Shown: positions 8,201 through 18,300 of the stretch, one piece after another | Layout of the letters: each line of letters starts with the position of its first letter | How positions within the stretch are numbered: position 1 is the first letter of the stretch | NCBI GenBank assembly: GCA_030544215.1 | Contig: JARZZO010000011.1 | Coordinates: 5,380,001 to 5,444,000 of the forward strand | Direction: 5' to 3' | DNA: 64,000 nucleotides | Source of the DNA: Zantedeschia hybrid cultivar | Lineage: Eukaryota > Streptophyta > Magnoliopsida > Alismatales > Araceae | Made by a program: the position numbers and the translations under genes | Notes under the pieces: model-generated | What the model was told of the DNA's origin: nothing | The model's input: the letters and a program-made list of their open reading frames with translations, nothing else | The model's database searches: none

Positions 8201-11200
8201 ATGTCGACTTCTGAGCATAATGAGGCCACATCTGTCACCTCTCGTGGTGACCCGGGATGGAACCACTGCACCGTCGTAGACATGGCTTCACGCAAAGTCA
8301 AATGCAACTACTGCAGTCGGATTATTTCGGGTGGAGTTTTTCGTCTAAAACAACATATTGGGGGTGTCAAAGGAGAAGTGAAGGCTTGTACTGCTGCACC
8401 ACTAGAGGTAAAAAATCAATTCAAAAATTACCTACGACAAAGAGAGTTGGAAAAAGGAGCAGCATCAACGATGAGAGGCCAAATTAGGGAAGAAATGACA
8501 CGGCCCTCAGGTCAAGGTATTCATATTCACCCTCCGGGAGATAGATCTCGGGAGGGAGACATAGACCCTACCAGAAGGAGATCCACTGCATTTGAAGACT
8601 TCTCTCGAGGTATTATTTGATTTAAAATTTTCAATTAATTATTTACTTATTTATACTTCATCTCGATTAAATTAGTCTAATCATCTATTTTAATTTAAAG
8701 ATGATATACGTCGAGCCATGGACGAAAGTAGACGATCTTTTGCTGATGAGGATGTGTATAGACGCACCGGTCGACACGTTGGGCAAGGGAGTGGATCCGG
8801 ACATGGATCCAACGAGGAGGAAATTCATGACTTGACTAGGGACAATGATCCTAGAGTGGGTCCTATAGATGCTTTCCTAACAAGACGGAGAGGTAGACAA
8901 CCATCAATCACAGCTGCTATGAAGAACCTGAAGGTATGCAAGGAGAAGATTGGCCGTGCTGTTTCGAGATGATTTGTTTATAACAGTGTACCTGCCAATG
9001 CTGCAAAGGGTCCTTATTGGGAGGACATGATTGAGACTATTGGAGATGTGGGTAAGGGTATTCCTGGACCAACCCCCAAGGAGATATACAACACTTATCT
9101 TCCTCAAGAGGTAAGTGATCTCCAGGAGTATATCAAGTCGTTTGAGCGAATTTGGGATGAAAGAGGATGCACAATAATGACAGATGGCTGGACAGGTGAG
9201 TACATTGAATTAGTTTAACATATTTAGAAATTAGAATCTTAGATTAACAGATTATATTTTTAGTTAATTTAGACATTCGCTAACATCTATAACATTATTT
9301 GAATAGGAATTACGAGAAGAAGTATGATTAACTTCCTTATATACTGTCAAGCTGGGACTGTATTTTGGAAGTCCGTAGATGCTAGTGGAAAGGTAAAGAA
9401 TGCTGAATATCTTTTCAAGTTAATTGATGACATTGTGGAGCAGGTGGGAGAAGATCGGGTTGTCCAAGTTGTAACAGATAATGCAGCTTCATATAAAGCT
9501 GCTGGCCATATGTTAATGGAGAAGAGGCCACATCTATATTGGCTTCCTTGCTCTGCTCATTCCCTAGATTTGATGCTAGAAGATATTGGGAAAGATGTCA
9601 AAATTACTGAAACAGTGAAGTCAGCCCAATTCATCACATCCTATATCTACAACCATAACTATGTGCTCACGTTGATGCGTGAACACACTGGACAGAGGGA
9701 GTTACTACGTCCTGGGGTAACTCGTTTCGCCTCCACATACATTTCCTTAGAGAGTATACAATCACAAAAACGCCCCTTGAAGCAGATGATTTCAAGTAAA
9801 GGATGGGAGGATTGGATGACAAGGCACGCGAAGCATGATGCTAGAGACAAGGGGAAGCAGGTTGAGGACTTGATTGAGAGCCGAGAGTATTGAAAGGATA
9901 TAAAGATGATCTTGAGCGTAGTTGAACCTCTTGTGCGGGTTCTGAGGATGGTGGATGGAGATAAGAAGGCCACAATGGGATATTTATATGAAGCTATGGA
10001 CCGTGCAAAGGAAGACATTGCTAGGGCCAACAAAAATACATACAGAAAGTGGTGGGATATTATAGATGCAAGATGGGATAGGACACTCCACCATGACTTG
10101 CATGCGGCATGTAACAAAATAAGTCAATCCATATTGGTCGCCATTTTATTTCCTATAAGTTTTATTTCATTTTTAATTTATTTTTCAATTCTTTAGGTCA
10201 TTTCTTCAACCCAAGATACCAATATAGCTCTGCTACTCAACATGCGCCCAATGATGAAGAAGTACTCCGTGGGACTCAAAATGTAATTCGGCGTTTGTTA
10301 CATGATGAGGATCGAGCTATCATAGCATGCAACAAAATGCATCACTATAGGCTCCGGACATTACATTTTGGTACTCATCGTGCTCAACGGGCAGTCATGT
10401 TGTTTTCACCAGGTATTTAGAATTTTACACATAACTAATACTTTCAAAAAATTGTTATCAACTTATCATGCATAGGCTTTACAAATTACAATACTAATTG
10501 TTAGTTGGATCATTATGGAATTACAGCTGATTGGTGGATGGATCATGGGAAGGCTCCAGGTTATGAAGATCTTGCTTATGTTGCTATCCGTGTATTGAGT
10601 CAAACCACTTCCTCTTCTGGCTGTGAGAGGAACTGGTCTACATTTAGCTTGATACACACCAAGCAAAGGAACCGATTAAGCTCAGCGAGATTAGAGCAAT
10701 TGGTCTTTTGCCACTACAACATGCGCTTGAAATTAAAGAATCTTCAAAAAATTCAAGAGAACCAAAGAGAAGAAGAACGATGGAGAGATGAAGTTGCTGG
10801 AAGACCGGTGCAAGCAGAACAACAAGTTGAGGAATCAATCGATCTGGACGAGATATTTGAGGAGCAGAACCCACTGAATGCATGGGTGGATGCAAGGAAT
10901 GTTTTGAGTCCATCAGAATTCGATCCAAACGATCGGTCATGGGCAGAAGGACAATTAGATGGTGTCCCCTTGTCCGTTGAGTTTCAACTTCCACCTCCTT
11001 CAAAACGGCAAAAGAAATCCACCCCACAAAGTTCAGGTAAGGGTAAAGGCAAACTAATGGATGTTGATATTGCAGATTTAGAAACTGTACAAGAAGATGA
11101 GTCAGACGAGACACCAGAGCCGAGCGACAAGGTCGTTTACCAAACTTCAGACGACTCTACTTCGGCAACGACTACCCCTGACGATGACGATGATGATCCA

Positions 11201-11770
11201 CATGGAAGTCAAGGTGGATCCTTGCAACAACGGTCATCTCGAGGACGTGGAGGATCAAGTTAACATGGTGAAGCTCCTCCAATGATTTTCACAGGAGAGC
11301 AAGAATTTACGCATGCTACGCAGGATGATGACCACTCCAGTAGGTTGGCTAAGGGCACATCAGCAACAAATAAAGGCAAAGGGAAACAACAACAAGAGCT
11401 CCTAAAGAGAACATCCTCTCAAGAGCATTCGTCTGATGCATCCTCTCAAGTTCCATTAGAGGGTTATAGTCCTTATGGATATCCAGGTACATATTATCAA
11501 CATCCACCACCCTATGATGCATCGAGTTACTTAGGAGGATATCCCACTTATCCTCCAACTTCAGATATTTCCTCTTATCAATCCTCAACCTCAGAAGGAT
11601 CTTATCATGAGCCAAAGACACAGGGATGGATACCGGTGACAATAATCTACCCATTCACAGATGAGTATAACCGATTTGTACAGGAATATGAACAATGTTA
11701 CCAAGCTTATATGTCTTGGGCCGATTATGTGCAACATTTGTATAGCACCTACAATGTAAGGCTAGAATAA
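8201..11770 (+). pseudogene. hAT transposase (BED finger, DUF659, hAT dimerisation domain), broken
   Basis: Proposed exons are 8201-8609, 8701-9195, 9307-10110, 10197-10412 and 10505-11770, all with GT...AG junctions. Exon 1 carries a BED-type zinc finger: KVKCNYCSRIISGGVFRLKQH. Exon 2 ends in MTDGWTG and exon 3 has VVTDNAASYKAAG and LPCSAHSLDLML, typical of the DUF659 RNase-H-like core. Exon 5 has RVLSQTTSSSGCERNWS and RLSSARLEQLVF, the C-terminal dimerisation region, then an acidic stretch and a Tyr/Pro/Gly-rich tail. In-frame stops lie at 8970-8972 and 9891-9893 (each TGA where family members have Trp) and at 11261-11263. Across the last intron the frame appears off by one. The enzyme would cut and rejoin hAT ends. 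Confidence 0.88.
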
Positions 11771-12034
11771 ATGTATGTCTACTTGTTCTGTCACTTTGTG
11801 TGAGTGTTTTTTTTTATTATCATGTAATACTTAGGGGTAAGGTTTTATGTCCCCCCCATGTATTGTATTCAAGTTTTTTTCAAAGTTAATAAAAATTCAA
11901 GGGCTTACCCAAGGTCCTAGATAAGTTTTGGGTAAATATAATTTTTCCTGATTTTTTGAATTTTTTTCTTATTTTTTGGACTTGTTTTTCTATTTTTTCC
12001 CTATTTTCTTCTATTTTTTCCCCTTTTTATAAAT

Positions 12035-12140
12035 TGGATCGGCCAAACCGGTCCGGCTCGGTCCGGACCGGTTCGGGATCGGATCGGATCGGCCGATCCA
12101 CTCGGTCAGGATCGGACCGATCCGAGTCCGACCCCCGAGT
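12035..12140. repeat. Right subterminal GC-rich motif array of the hAT element
   Basis: Repeats of GGTCCGG, GGATCGG and CCGATCC mirror the left array. Confidence 0.65.
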
Positions 12141-12152
12141 TGGCCTACCTTG

Positions 12153-12562
12153 GTCTATTCTGATGTGTGGGGCTCTTCTTCTATTCCCTCTCTTGATGGC
12201 AGTCGGTATTTTATATCATTTATTAATGATTTTACGCATTGCACGTGGGTATATTCAATGAAGTCTAGGGAGGAAGTGCCACGAGTGGTTCAGGTATTTG
12301 AAACAATGGTGGAAAATAGTTTGAAAAAAAAATAAAAGTATTTCGATCAGATAATATAAAGAGTATTTTTTTTTTAAAAATCTGAATATATTCTTTGAGG
12401 ATGAGGGTATTCTTCATGAATCCTCATGTCCTTATACACCCCAACAAAATGGGGTAGCTGAGATAAAAAATAGATACCTACTTGAGACTGTTCGGGTACT
12501 ACTCTACCATGGTCTTCACAAAAAATATTGGGCAGAGATTTTTTTTGAATAAAGTCTGGTGT
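12153..12562 (+). pseudogene. Copia integrase core, middle part
   Basis: Resumes VYSDVWGSSSIPSLDGSRYF with the first catalytic Asp in SDVWG. The next Asp is in the FRSDN stretch near 12340 and the Glu region follows (PYTPQQNGVAE-like, about 12430-12460). Frames shift and stop several times. Integrase would insert the element's cDNA. The segment is cut at about 12562 by the MITE and LINE. Confidence 0.75.
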
Positions 12563-12570
12563 ACTACCAA

Positions 12571-13325
12571 TGGGGCTGGCAATGAGCCGAGCCGCTCGAA
12601 CTCGGCTCGAGTTAAGCTCGACTTGGCTCGACTCGTTTGTCTAAACCAGCCAAGCCCGAGCTAGAGAGACAGCTCGTTCAAGCAAACGAGCCGAGCCTGA
12701 GTTTGTCCAAGCTCGACTCGGTGAGCTCGCGAGCCGGCTCGTACAAAAATATGCATTGCAACTTAAACCAGGATCCCGCCGAGTCACGAGCCGGTTCGTT
12801 GTCAACGGCCCTAAACATGCACGTTACATAATTCCGGCATCCTCAGCTTATAAGGCCGTGGCGTTTTTTTGAGCAGGCGATACAGGACTAAAGGAAGTGT
12901 GCAGGCCTGCATGCTTACTTGGTGTGGCGGGCAGATTCACATCCCATTTAGTCCTAGATCGGCCAACCTTCTTTTTTGCTCCTCCAGGTTGCTCTATAAA
13001 GGAAAGCCACCCTCTTCACACGTTTTAGCCGTTTTGGGCCTAACCAGCCCAAAGAAAGTTGGGCCGCCTCAATTCATTCGACTCAGTGAAATAGTTTTGG
13101 ACCCGTTAATGGTCTCTTCAACTTAAAAAGGCTAAAAAATTATATTGGCCCATTTCAAACGAGTCGGGCTCGGGCTCGGCTTGAATTCAACTTTTTTGAA
13201 TCGAGCCCGAGCTTGAGCCTAGCTTTGGGATCGAATTGAGGCTCGAGCTCGGCTCGAGCTCGAAATTTGTTTTGTGAGCCGAGCTCAAGCTCGCCAAAGC
13301 TCGGCTCGGCTCATTGCCACCCCTA
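12571..13325. mobile_element. Non-autonomous hAT-type element (755 bp)
   Basis: The ends are TGGGGCTGGCAATGAGCC and, reverse-complemented, TAGGGGTGGCAATGAGCC. They are flanked by the 8-bp duplication ACTACCAA (12563-12570 and 13326-13333). Subterminal sequence is rich in GAGCCGAGC and GAGCTCG words in both orientations. The interior has no transposase; short frames in it are chance. Confidence 0.9.
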
Positions 13326-13333
13326 ACTACCAA

Positions 13334-14545
13334 TTTTATTGAAATAAATAGAGGGAGTACATCCAAAGGTCTCGAGGAGAGGTTCCTCTAAAACTAAAAA
13401 AAAAAAAAGGATAAAAGAAAAATAGTTACATATGACTAGTAACTCTATTCCAGTTACCACAAGATATACCCAAAATGTGCCTACTCCATTGATACCACAA
13501 AGAGATCGCCTGCAAGCAAATATTCTCAATGTAGACTTTAGTCTCCTTGAACACACTGTCATTCCTGCTTCTCTAAATACTCCAGCATACCGCTTGGATC
13601 AGAATTGAGATAATTTTCTGCCGACTCTTAGTCATTCCTGTTTGAGGATTCCTAAAGAAAGAATATAATTCCTGAATTTGCTGAAAATTCAATTGCAGGT
13701 TCAGACTTGTAGAAATAATGTGCCAGACTTCTTTGCTTATTGCACAATTAATGAATAAGTGTTCCACATCCTCATCATATATGTTACACATGGAGCAAAT
13801 AGTTGAACTGTTAATGTCCCAGTGTCTTCTATACATCTTTGTGACAATTCTCTTTTGTAGTAGTAGCCACATAAAGGCTCTTATCTTCAATGGCGACTTA
13901 ACCTTCCATATTCCCTTATACGAGGGAGATACAGCTAAGTTCCCTTCAATCAAGGCATACAAAGATTTTACAGAGAAAGTCCCATTATTTTCTTTCCATT
14001 CCATCTTATCATGACTCTGTGGATCTATCTTGATAGCATACAAGAAGCACATAAGTTCTGAAAATTGCTCCATCTCTGCATCCTTCAGATTCCTCCGAAG
14101 GACAATGTTCCAAAAAAAACTTCCCATTCTCACAAGAATACACCTCCTCAACTTTATTCTATTTATACACAACAAGATTGAAGATAAGTGAGTATTTTTC
14201 TTTAAGCAAATAATCTCCTACCCATCTATCATGCCATAAGTATGTATTTTTCCCATTTCCCACAGTAATCTTACTGAATTTAAATACCCATTCCGCAGAA
14301 ATCATGATACCTTTCCATAAGGGAGACATAATTTTGTATTCTGTGTTAAAAATATTGAATTTGCCACGGTTTGCATAGTACCTGAGTATCATGATTTTAT
14401 TCCACAGCTGTTCTTCATCATTTAGCATTCTCCAAATCCACTTCCCCAATAGAGACATGTTCATGATTTTATTCTCACTGCTACGTACCTCATCAACCAA
14501 ATGCCATCTCGTGTTCTTCACTTCAGGACCCCCTATTTCTTAGGC
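13334..14545 (-). mobile_element. 5'-truncated LINE (L1-type) fragment
   Basis: Minus-strand frames 14521-14159 and 14175-13573 encode the region downstream of the reverse transcriptase in plant L1 LINEs. The first frame contains SLLGKWIWRML and YLWHDRWVGD. The second contains the zinc-binding zf-RVT segment: WKVKSPLKIRAFMWLLLQKR, then CSMCNIYDEDVEHLFINC. The two frames are offset by a frameshift at about 14165. The catalytic RT is absent, as expected after 5' truncation. Its 3' end (AATAAAATTGG on the minus strand) abuts the MITE at 13333. Copia coding resumes at about 14555. Confidence 0.85.
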
Positions 14546-14554
14546 CCCACCACT

Positions 14555-15205
14555 CACCATTTCCACTACTATTGCGAGTGTTTGGGTGTCTATGTTTTGT
14601 TCATAATTTGGTTTCGGGTCACTCAAAATTAGATGCAAAAAGCCACTAGGGCCATCTTTCTTAGGTACTCTTCTACTCAGAAGGGGTACAAGTGCTATGA
14701 TCCCCAGGCCAGGAAGAAGTATATTGTCAAAGATGTTACCTTTTTTGAACACCTCCCATATTCTTCTTCCCAAGATGTGTCTGAGGGGGAACATTATAGT
14801 TCCCCTCCCATTGTTATTGATGATGTGCCACATGTTGTTCTACCCTTATCCTCTACTGCTATTTCCTTTAGCAGAGGTGCCATCTCTGAGGTCTTAGCTA
14901 CATCCACGAAGCAACATGACAGTGACACTACTTTGATTGGAGGGAACAAGATTCTAAAGCATTATGTTCGCAAGAACAAGATCCAACAACCCCTATTCAG
15001 GAGGGATGCTGGGACAGAGGTTATAGAGGTTTCTCCTACTGACCCACCAACCCAAGAAAGTAATAGTGTCTTTGAGTCTGAACATCCCCTTGAGTTCTCT
15101 GTTCCTTCTGACAGTTTACAGGATAGCCTCGAGAAATCTATTGTTGTCCGAAAAGGTGTACGTGAGTGCACCAAACATCCCGTTTCTCAATATCTTTGCT
15201 ACTAA
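14555..15205 (+). pseudogene. Copia integrase C-terminus and linker
   Basis: Encodes RVFGCLCFVHNLVSGHSKLDA at about 14574-14636, then ATRAIFLRYSSTQKGYKCYDP and KDVTFFE, the standard copia integrase end. A Ser/Pro/Glu-rich spacer to the reverse transcriptase follows. Some 30 codons expected before RVFGC are missing at the LINE junction. Confidence 0.85.
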
Positions 15206-15223
15206 AAACTATCTCCTTTCTAT

Positions 15224-16021
15224 ATGAGTTTTATTGCTGCATTGTCTACTTGTTCCACTCCTCTTATCTTTGCTGGAGTAAGCAAGGATCACCTTTGGGT
15301 GAAAGTTATGGAAGAAGAAATGGATGCTCTTAAGCAGAATAATACCTGGGAATTGGTTGATCTTCCTCAGGGAAAGAAGCTAGTGAGATCTAAATGGGTG
15401 TATACTACCAAATTCTGGGCAGATGGAACTGTTGAAAGGTTCAAGGCTAGACTGGTGGCAAAAAGGTTCACTCAAACTTATGGCCTTGACTATCAGGAGA
15501 CTTTTGCACCAGTAACCAAGTTGAATTCAGTCATAGTACTGTTATCCCTGACAACCTACTTTTCTTGGGAATTGTACCAGCTTGATGTGAAAATGCATTC
15601 TTGAATGTGGACCTGGCAGAGGAGGTATATATGTAGCCACCTCCTGGTGTTGTTACTGGGGGAAAAGTGTGCATATTAAAGAAGGCACTGTATAGTTTGA
15701 AGCAATCACCTCGGGCATAGTTTGAGAGGTTTAGAATTGCTACGATCAAGTGTGGCTTCACTTAAGTCAATGCTAACCACACCTTGTTCATCAGGAGTAT
15801 GGGCGGTAATGTTGTTATTTTGATTGTGTATATGGATGACATGATCATTATGGGTGATAATGAAGAGGAGATTGTTGTCCTAAAGAAAAAATTGGCAAAA
15901 GAATTTGAGATTAAGGATTTGAGAAAATTAAGATACTTTCTTGGTATTGAAGTTGCTAGATCCTCTAAAGCAATCTACATGTGCCAACGCAGGTATGCAT
16001 TGGGCTTGCTGAACGAAACAT
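15224..16021 (+). pseudogene. Copia reverse transcriptase
   Basis: WVYTTKFWADGTVERFKARL and YQETFAPVTKLNSV open the domain. LYQLDVKMHS marks the first catalytic Asp region (LDVKNAF in intact copies), near 15600 where the frame shifts. VYMDDMIIMG near 15829 is the catalytic YxDD box. RYFLGIEVAR follows. In-frame stops occur at about 15634 (CAG to TAG), 15718 (Trp codon to TAG) and 16021. The domain would copy element RNA to DNA. Confidence 0.9.
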
Positions 16022-16095
16022 GAAAACTGGGATGTAGAGCTACATATACACCTATTGAGGCAAGCCACAGACTTAGCCTTGCAGGTGGTGAACCA

Positions 16096-16812
16096 TTGTC
16101 TAAGTTTGAGAAAGGATCTTATCAGAGACTTGTTGGCAAGCTACTATACCTGGCTTTGACAAGACCAGATATTACTTATGCTGTCAGTGTAGTAAGTCAA
16201 TTCATGCATGCTCCAAGGACCTTTCACCTTGGAACAATGGATAGAATCATGAGGTACATAAAGTCAAGTTCAGGAAAGGGATTATTATTCTTTGGTGGCA
16301 AGCCTCTTGTGCTTGAAGGGTACACATACACTGATTGGGTTGGTTCTCAAGATGACAGGAGATCCACTACAGGATATTGTATGTTTCTAGGAAGAAACCT
16401 TGTCACTTGGAGAAGTAAAAAGCAGTATGTGTGTACTAGGTCTAGTGCAGAGGCAAAATACAGAGCTATGGCACAATCAGTTGCTGAACTTTTATGGATA
16501 CGATTGTTACTTCAGGACATTGGTATCTCTGTCAAGGGGCCTATGAAACTCTATTGTGACAACAAAGCTACCATCAATATTGCCAACAATCCAGTTCAGC
16601 ATGATATGACTAAGCACATTGAGATCGATAGACACTTCATTCGAGAAAAACTTGATAGTGGAGGCTTGTGTTTACCATACATTAACACCGGTCAACAGCT
16701 AGTTGATGTTCTCACTAAAGATTTGTCTCGGGATCAATTTTTGTATGTAATCAACAAGTTGGGCATGCTCGATATCCATGCTCAGCTTGAAGGTGAGTGT
16801 AGTGAAAAGTAG
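16096..16812 (+). pseudogene. Copia RNase H domain
   Basis: A 238-codon open stretch holds LTRPDITYAVSVVSQFMHAP, then the RNase H core: TDWVGSQDDRRSTTGYC, SSAEAKYRAMA, LYCDNKATINIANNP and KHIEIDRHFIREKL. The domain would remove the RNA strand during reverse transcription. Trp replaces the usual Ala in DWAG. The frame runs through the purine-rich tract into the 3' LTR. Confidence 0.9.
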
Positions 16813-17046
16813 TCCTTAATTAGGGCATTTTAGTCTTTTTGTGTATTTGTTGTTTTTACTATGTTTTTCCAATTTTTTTCTGGTTTTATCCCTGTCTTTT
16901 ATGTTAACAGGTATAAACTTATCCTTGGCCTTGTAACTTGTTTTGCCCTAGTATATAAAAGGCTTTTGTGCTGGTCGGCCTCTCTGTATGAGACAAAGAG
17001 AGCCACCGCACTCTGGTTTCTCTGCCCATCTTCTCTCTTTCTCCTC
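16798..17046 (+). repeat. 3' LTR of the copia element
   Basis: Starts TGTAGTGAAAAGTAGTC after a purine tract (GAAGGTGAG) and follows the 5' LTR for about 240 bp. It carries the same TATATAAAAGG box near 16950. It passes into a (CT)n microsatellite at 17057-17094, which obscures its end. Confidence 0.8.
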
Positions 17047-17054
17047 TTGACCGC

Positions 17055-17056
<2 letters not shown>

Positions 17057-17094
<38 letters not shown>
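17057..17094. repeat. (CT)n microsatellite
   Basis: About nineteen CT dinucleotides. Confidence 0.9.
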
Positions 17095-17096
<2 letters not shown>

Positions 17097-18300
17097 TTTT
17101 TACGTTTTTTTCTTGGGCGTAGGGCCCAGAACAGGGGACCGCAGTCCCTGTTCGCTGCAGCTGCTGCTGTGGTTGTTGCCGGTTGTTGCTGCCCTCTCCT
17201 TCATTTGTTGTGGCTGCCGGCTGGGGTATGTTCTTCTATATTTCTTTTCTTTACATGTACACGTCATACATACACATATGTAGGGCATGAGACCCTATAT
17301 TATATTTTTTCTTTCCCCTTCTTTTTCCGACATGCACGTATTCATGTCATGCATAAATATATGTAGGGCATGAAACCTTAGCTCATTCATCATTTTCTTT
17401 TCACATGTATGCATAGGGTATAAAAGGAACCCTAACTTCTCTTAATGCATTCATATGTATGGCATACACATGCATGTTTAGGGGGTGACCAATCTTGTGC
17501 AAACAGAGGCCCATTAAGATCTATTAAATTCTTAGTCTCTAGGCCCCATCAAAACTAGCCCACTAATCAACTTACCAAAGTCCATTAAAGTTCTAAGTCT
17601 TAGGCTCATTAGACCTTTAACTTGAAGCCCAATAATCTTCTTAAGAAAATTTATATTTAATCCTAAGTCATTTCATAATTGTATATGTATCCCTATTCCC
17701 TATTACTTTAGTGAGTTCTTATAATCACCCCCCTCTCTCTCTATATATATATAGACACACACCCTTATCCCTCTCCCTCTATTTCTCTCACTCTCAGGGG
17801 TTCCATGGAGATTTACACCTATCCCTCTCCCTCTATATCTCACTCTGGGTCCTTTCTCAAACGGTTCTTAATCAGAAGGACTTATTACTAAAAAGTATTA
17901 AGTTTTAAAGGACTAAAAATCAGAATGCGTAAGATACAAGGACTTCTTTCGAATTCGCTAAGTTTATAGGGATCGATATTTAAAAAACCTTTTTTTTTTG
18001 GTATTCCAGAATAAAACCTCAAAGTTTGCCATATTGGTCATTGGTGAGGATAATCCTGTACTTTTGACTACAATTTCTAGATTCTTTTCAATTTTTGCGA
18101 ATTGCTTTGAGTGGTTGGTGGTTGTGACATGCGTTTCCACATGCCCACACCATCATCTTTAAACTCTACATGCCTTGGCAAATGTGCCCTTAAGACTGAA
18201 GATCTATTTGTGTGCGTCACATGCATTTCATGCATATCCACACCATCAACTTTTTGTTAGACCGCCTTTAGTTTCATGCCCTCTGTAGCATCTAGGGTTA
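17095..18300. other. Unassigned intergenic DNA with GGCCCATTAA-like motifs
   Basis: 17505-17640 contains several AGGCCCATTAA and AGCCCAATAA units like those at 3716-3975. A short internal duplication, CCTATCCCTCTCCCTCTAT, lies near 17770 and 17820. No gene was recognised. Confidence 0.4.

Larger units (their letters stand above)
7484..12152 (+). mobile_element. hAT transposon (4.67 kb) inside copia integrase
   Basis: Imperfect terminal inverted repeats are CATGGTCGGCC on the left and CAAGGTAGGCC on the right (reverse complement). The flanks carry a perfect 8-bp duplication, GTCTATTC, the hAT hallmark. Subterminal regions (about 7490-7675 and 12035-12140) are packed with GGTCGG/CCGACC and GGATCGG words, likely transposase-binding arrays. 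The single gene inside codes for a BED-finger/DUF659/dimerisation-domain transposase. Removing the element with one duplication rejoins copia integrase in frame. The transposase has nonsense codons, so this copy cannot supply active enzyme. Confidence 0.92.
4897..17046 (+). mobile_element. Ty1/copia retrotransposon split by three later insertions
   Basis: LTRs beginning TGTAGTGAAAAG lie at 4897-5153 and 16798 to about 17046. A PBS follows the first LTR. Gag, protease, integrase, reverse transcriptase and RNase H relics occur in the copia order, with integrase before RT. The element is interrupted by a hAT transposon (7484-12152), a hAT-type MITE (12571-13325) and a LINE (13334 to about 14545). 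The coding parts hold many in-frame stops, so the element is dead. The LTRs differ at very roughly one base in ten by eye, far more than in the 583-3692 element. The 3' LTR loses similarity in a (CT)n tract near 17046, so that end is uncertain. Confidence 0.9.

Noticed and set aside
13718..14014. Plus-strand frame of 98 codons
   Set aside because: It is the shadow of the LINE coding region on the minus strand.
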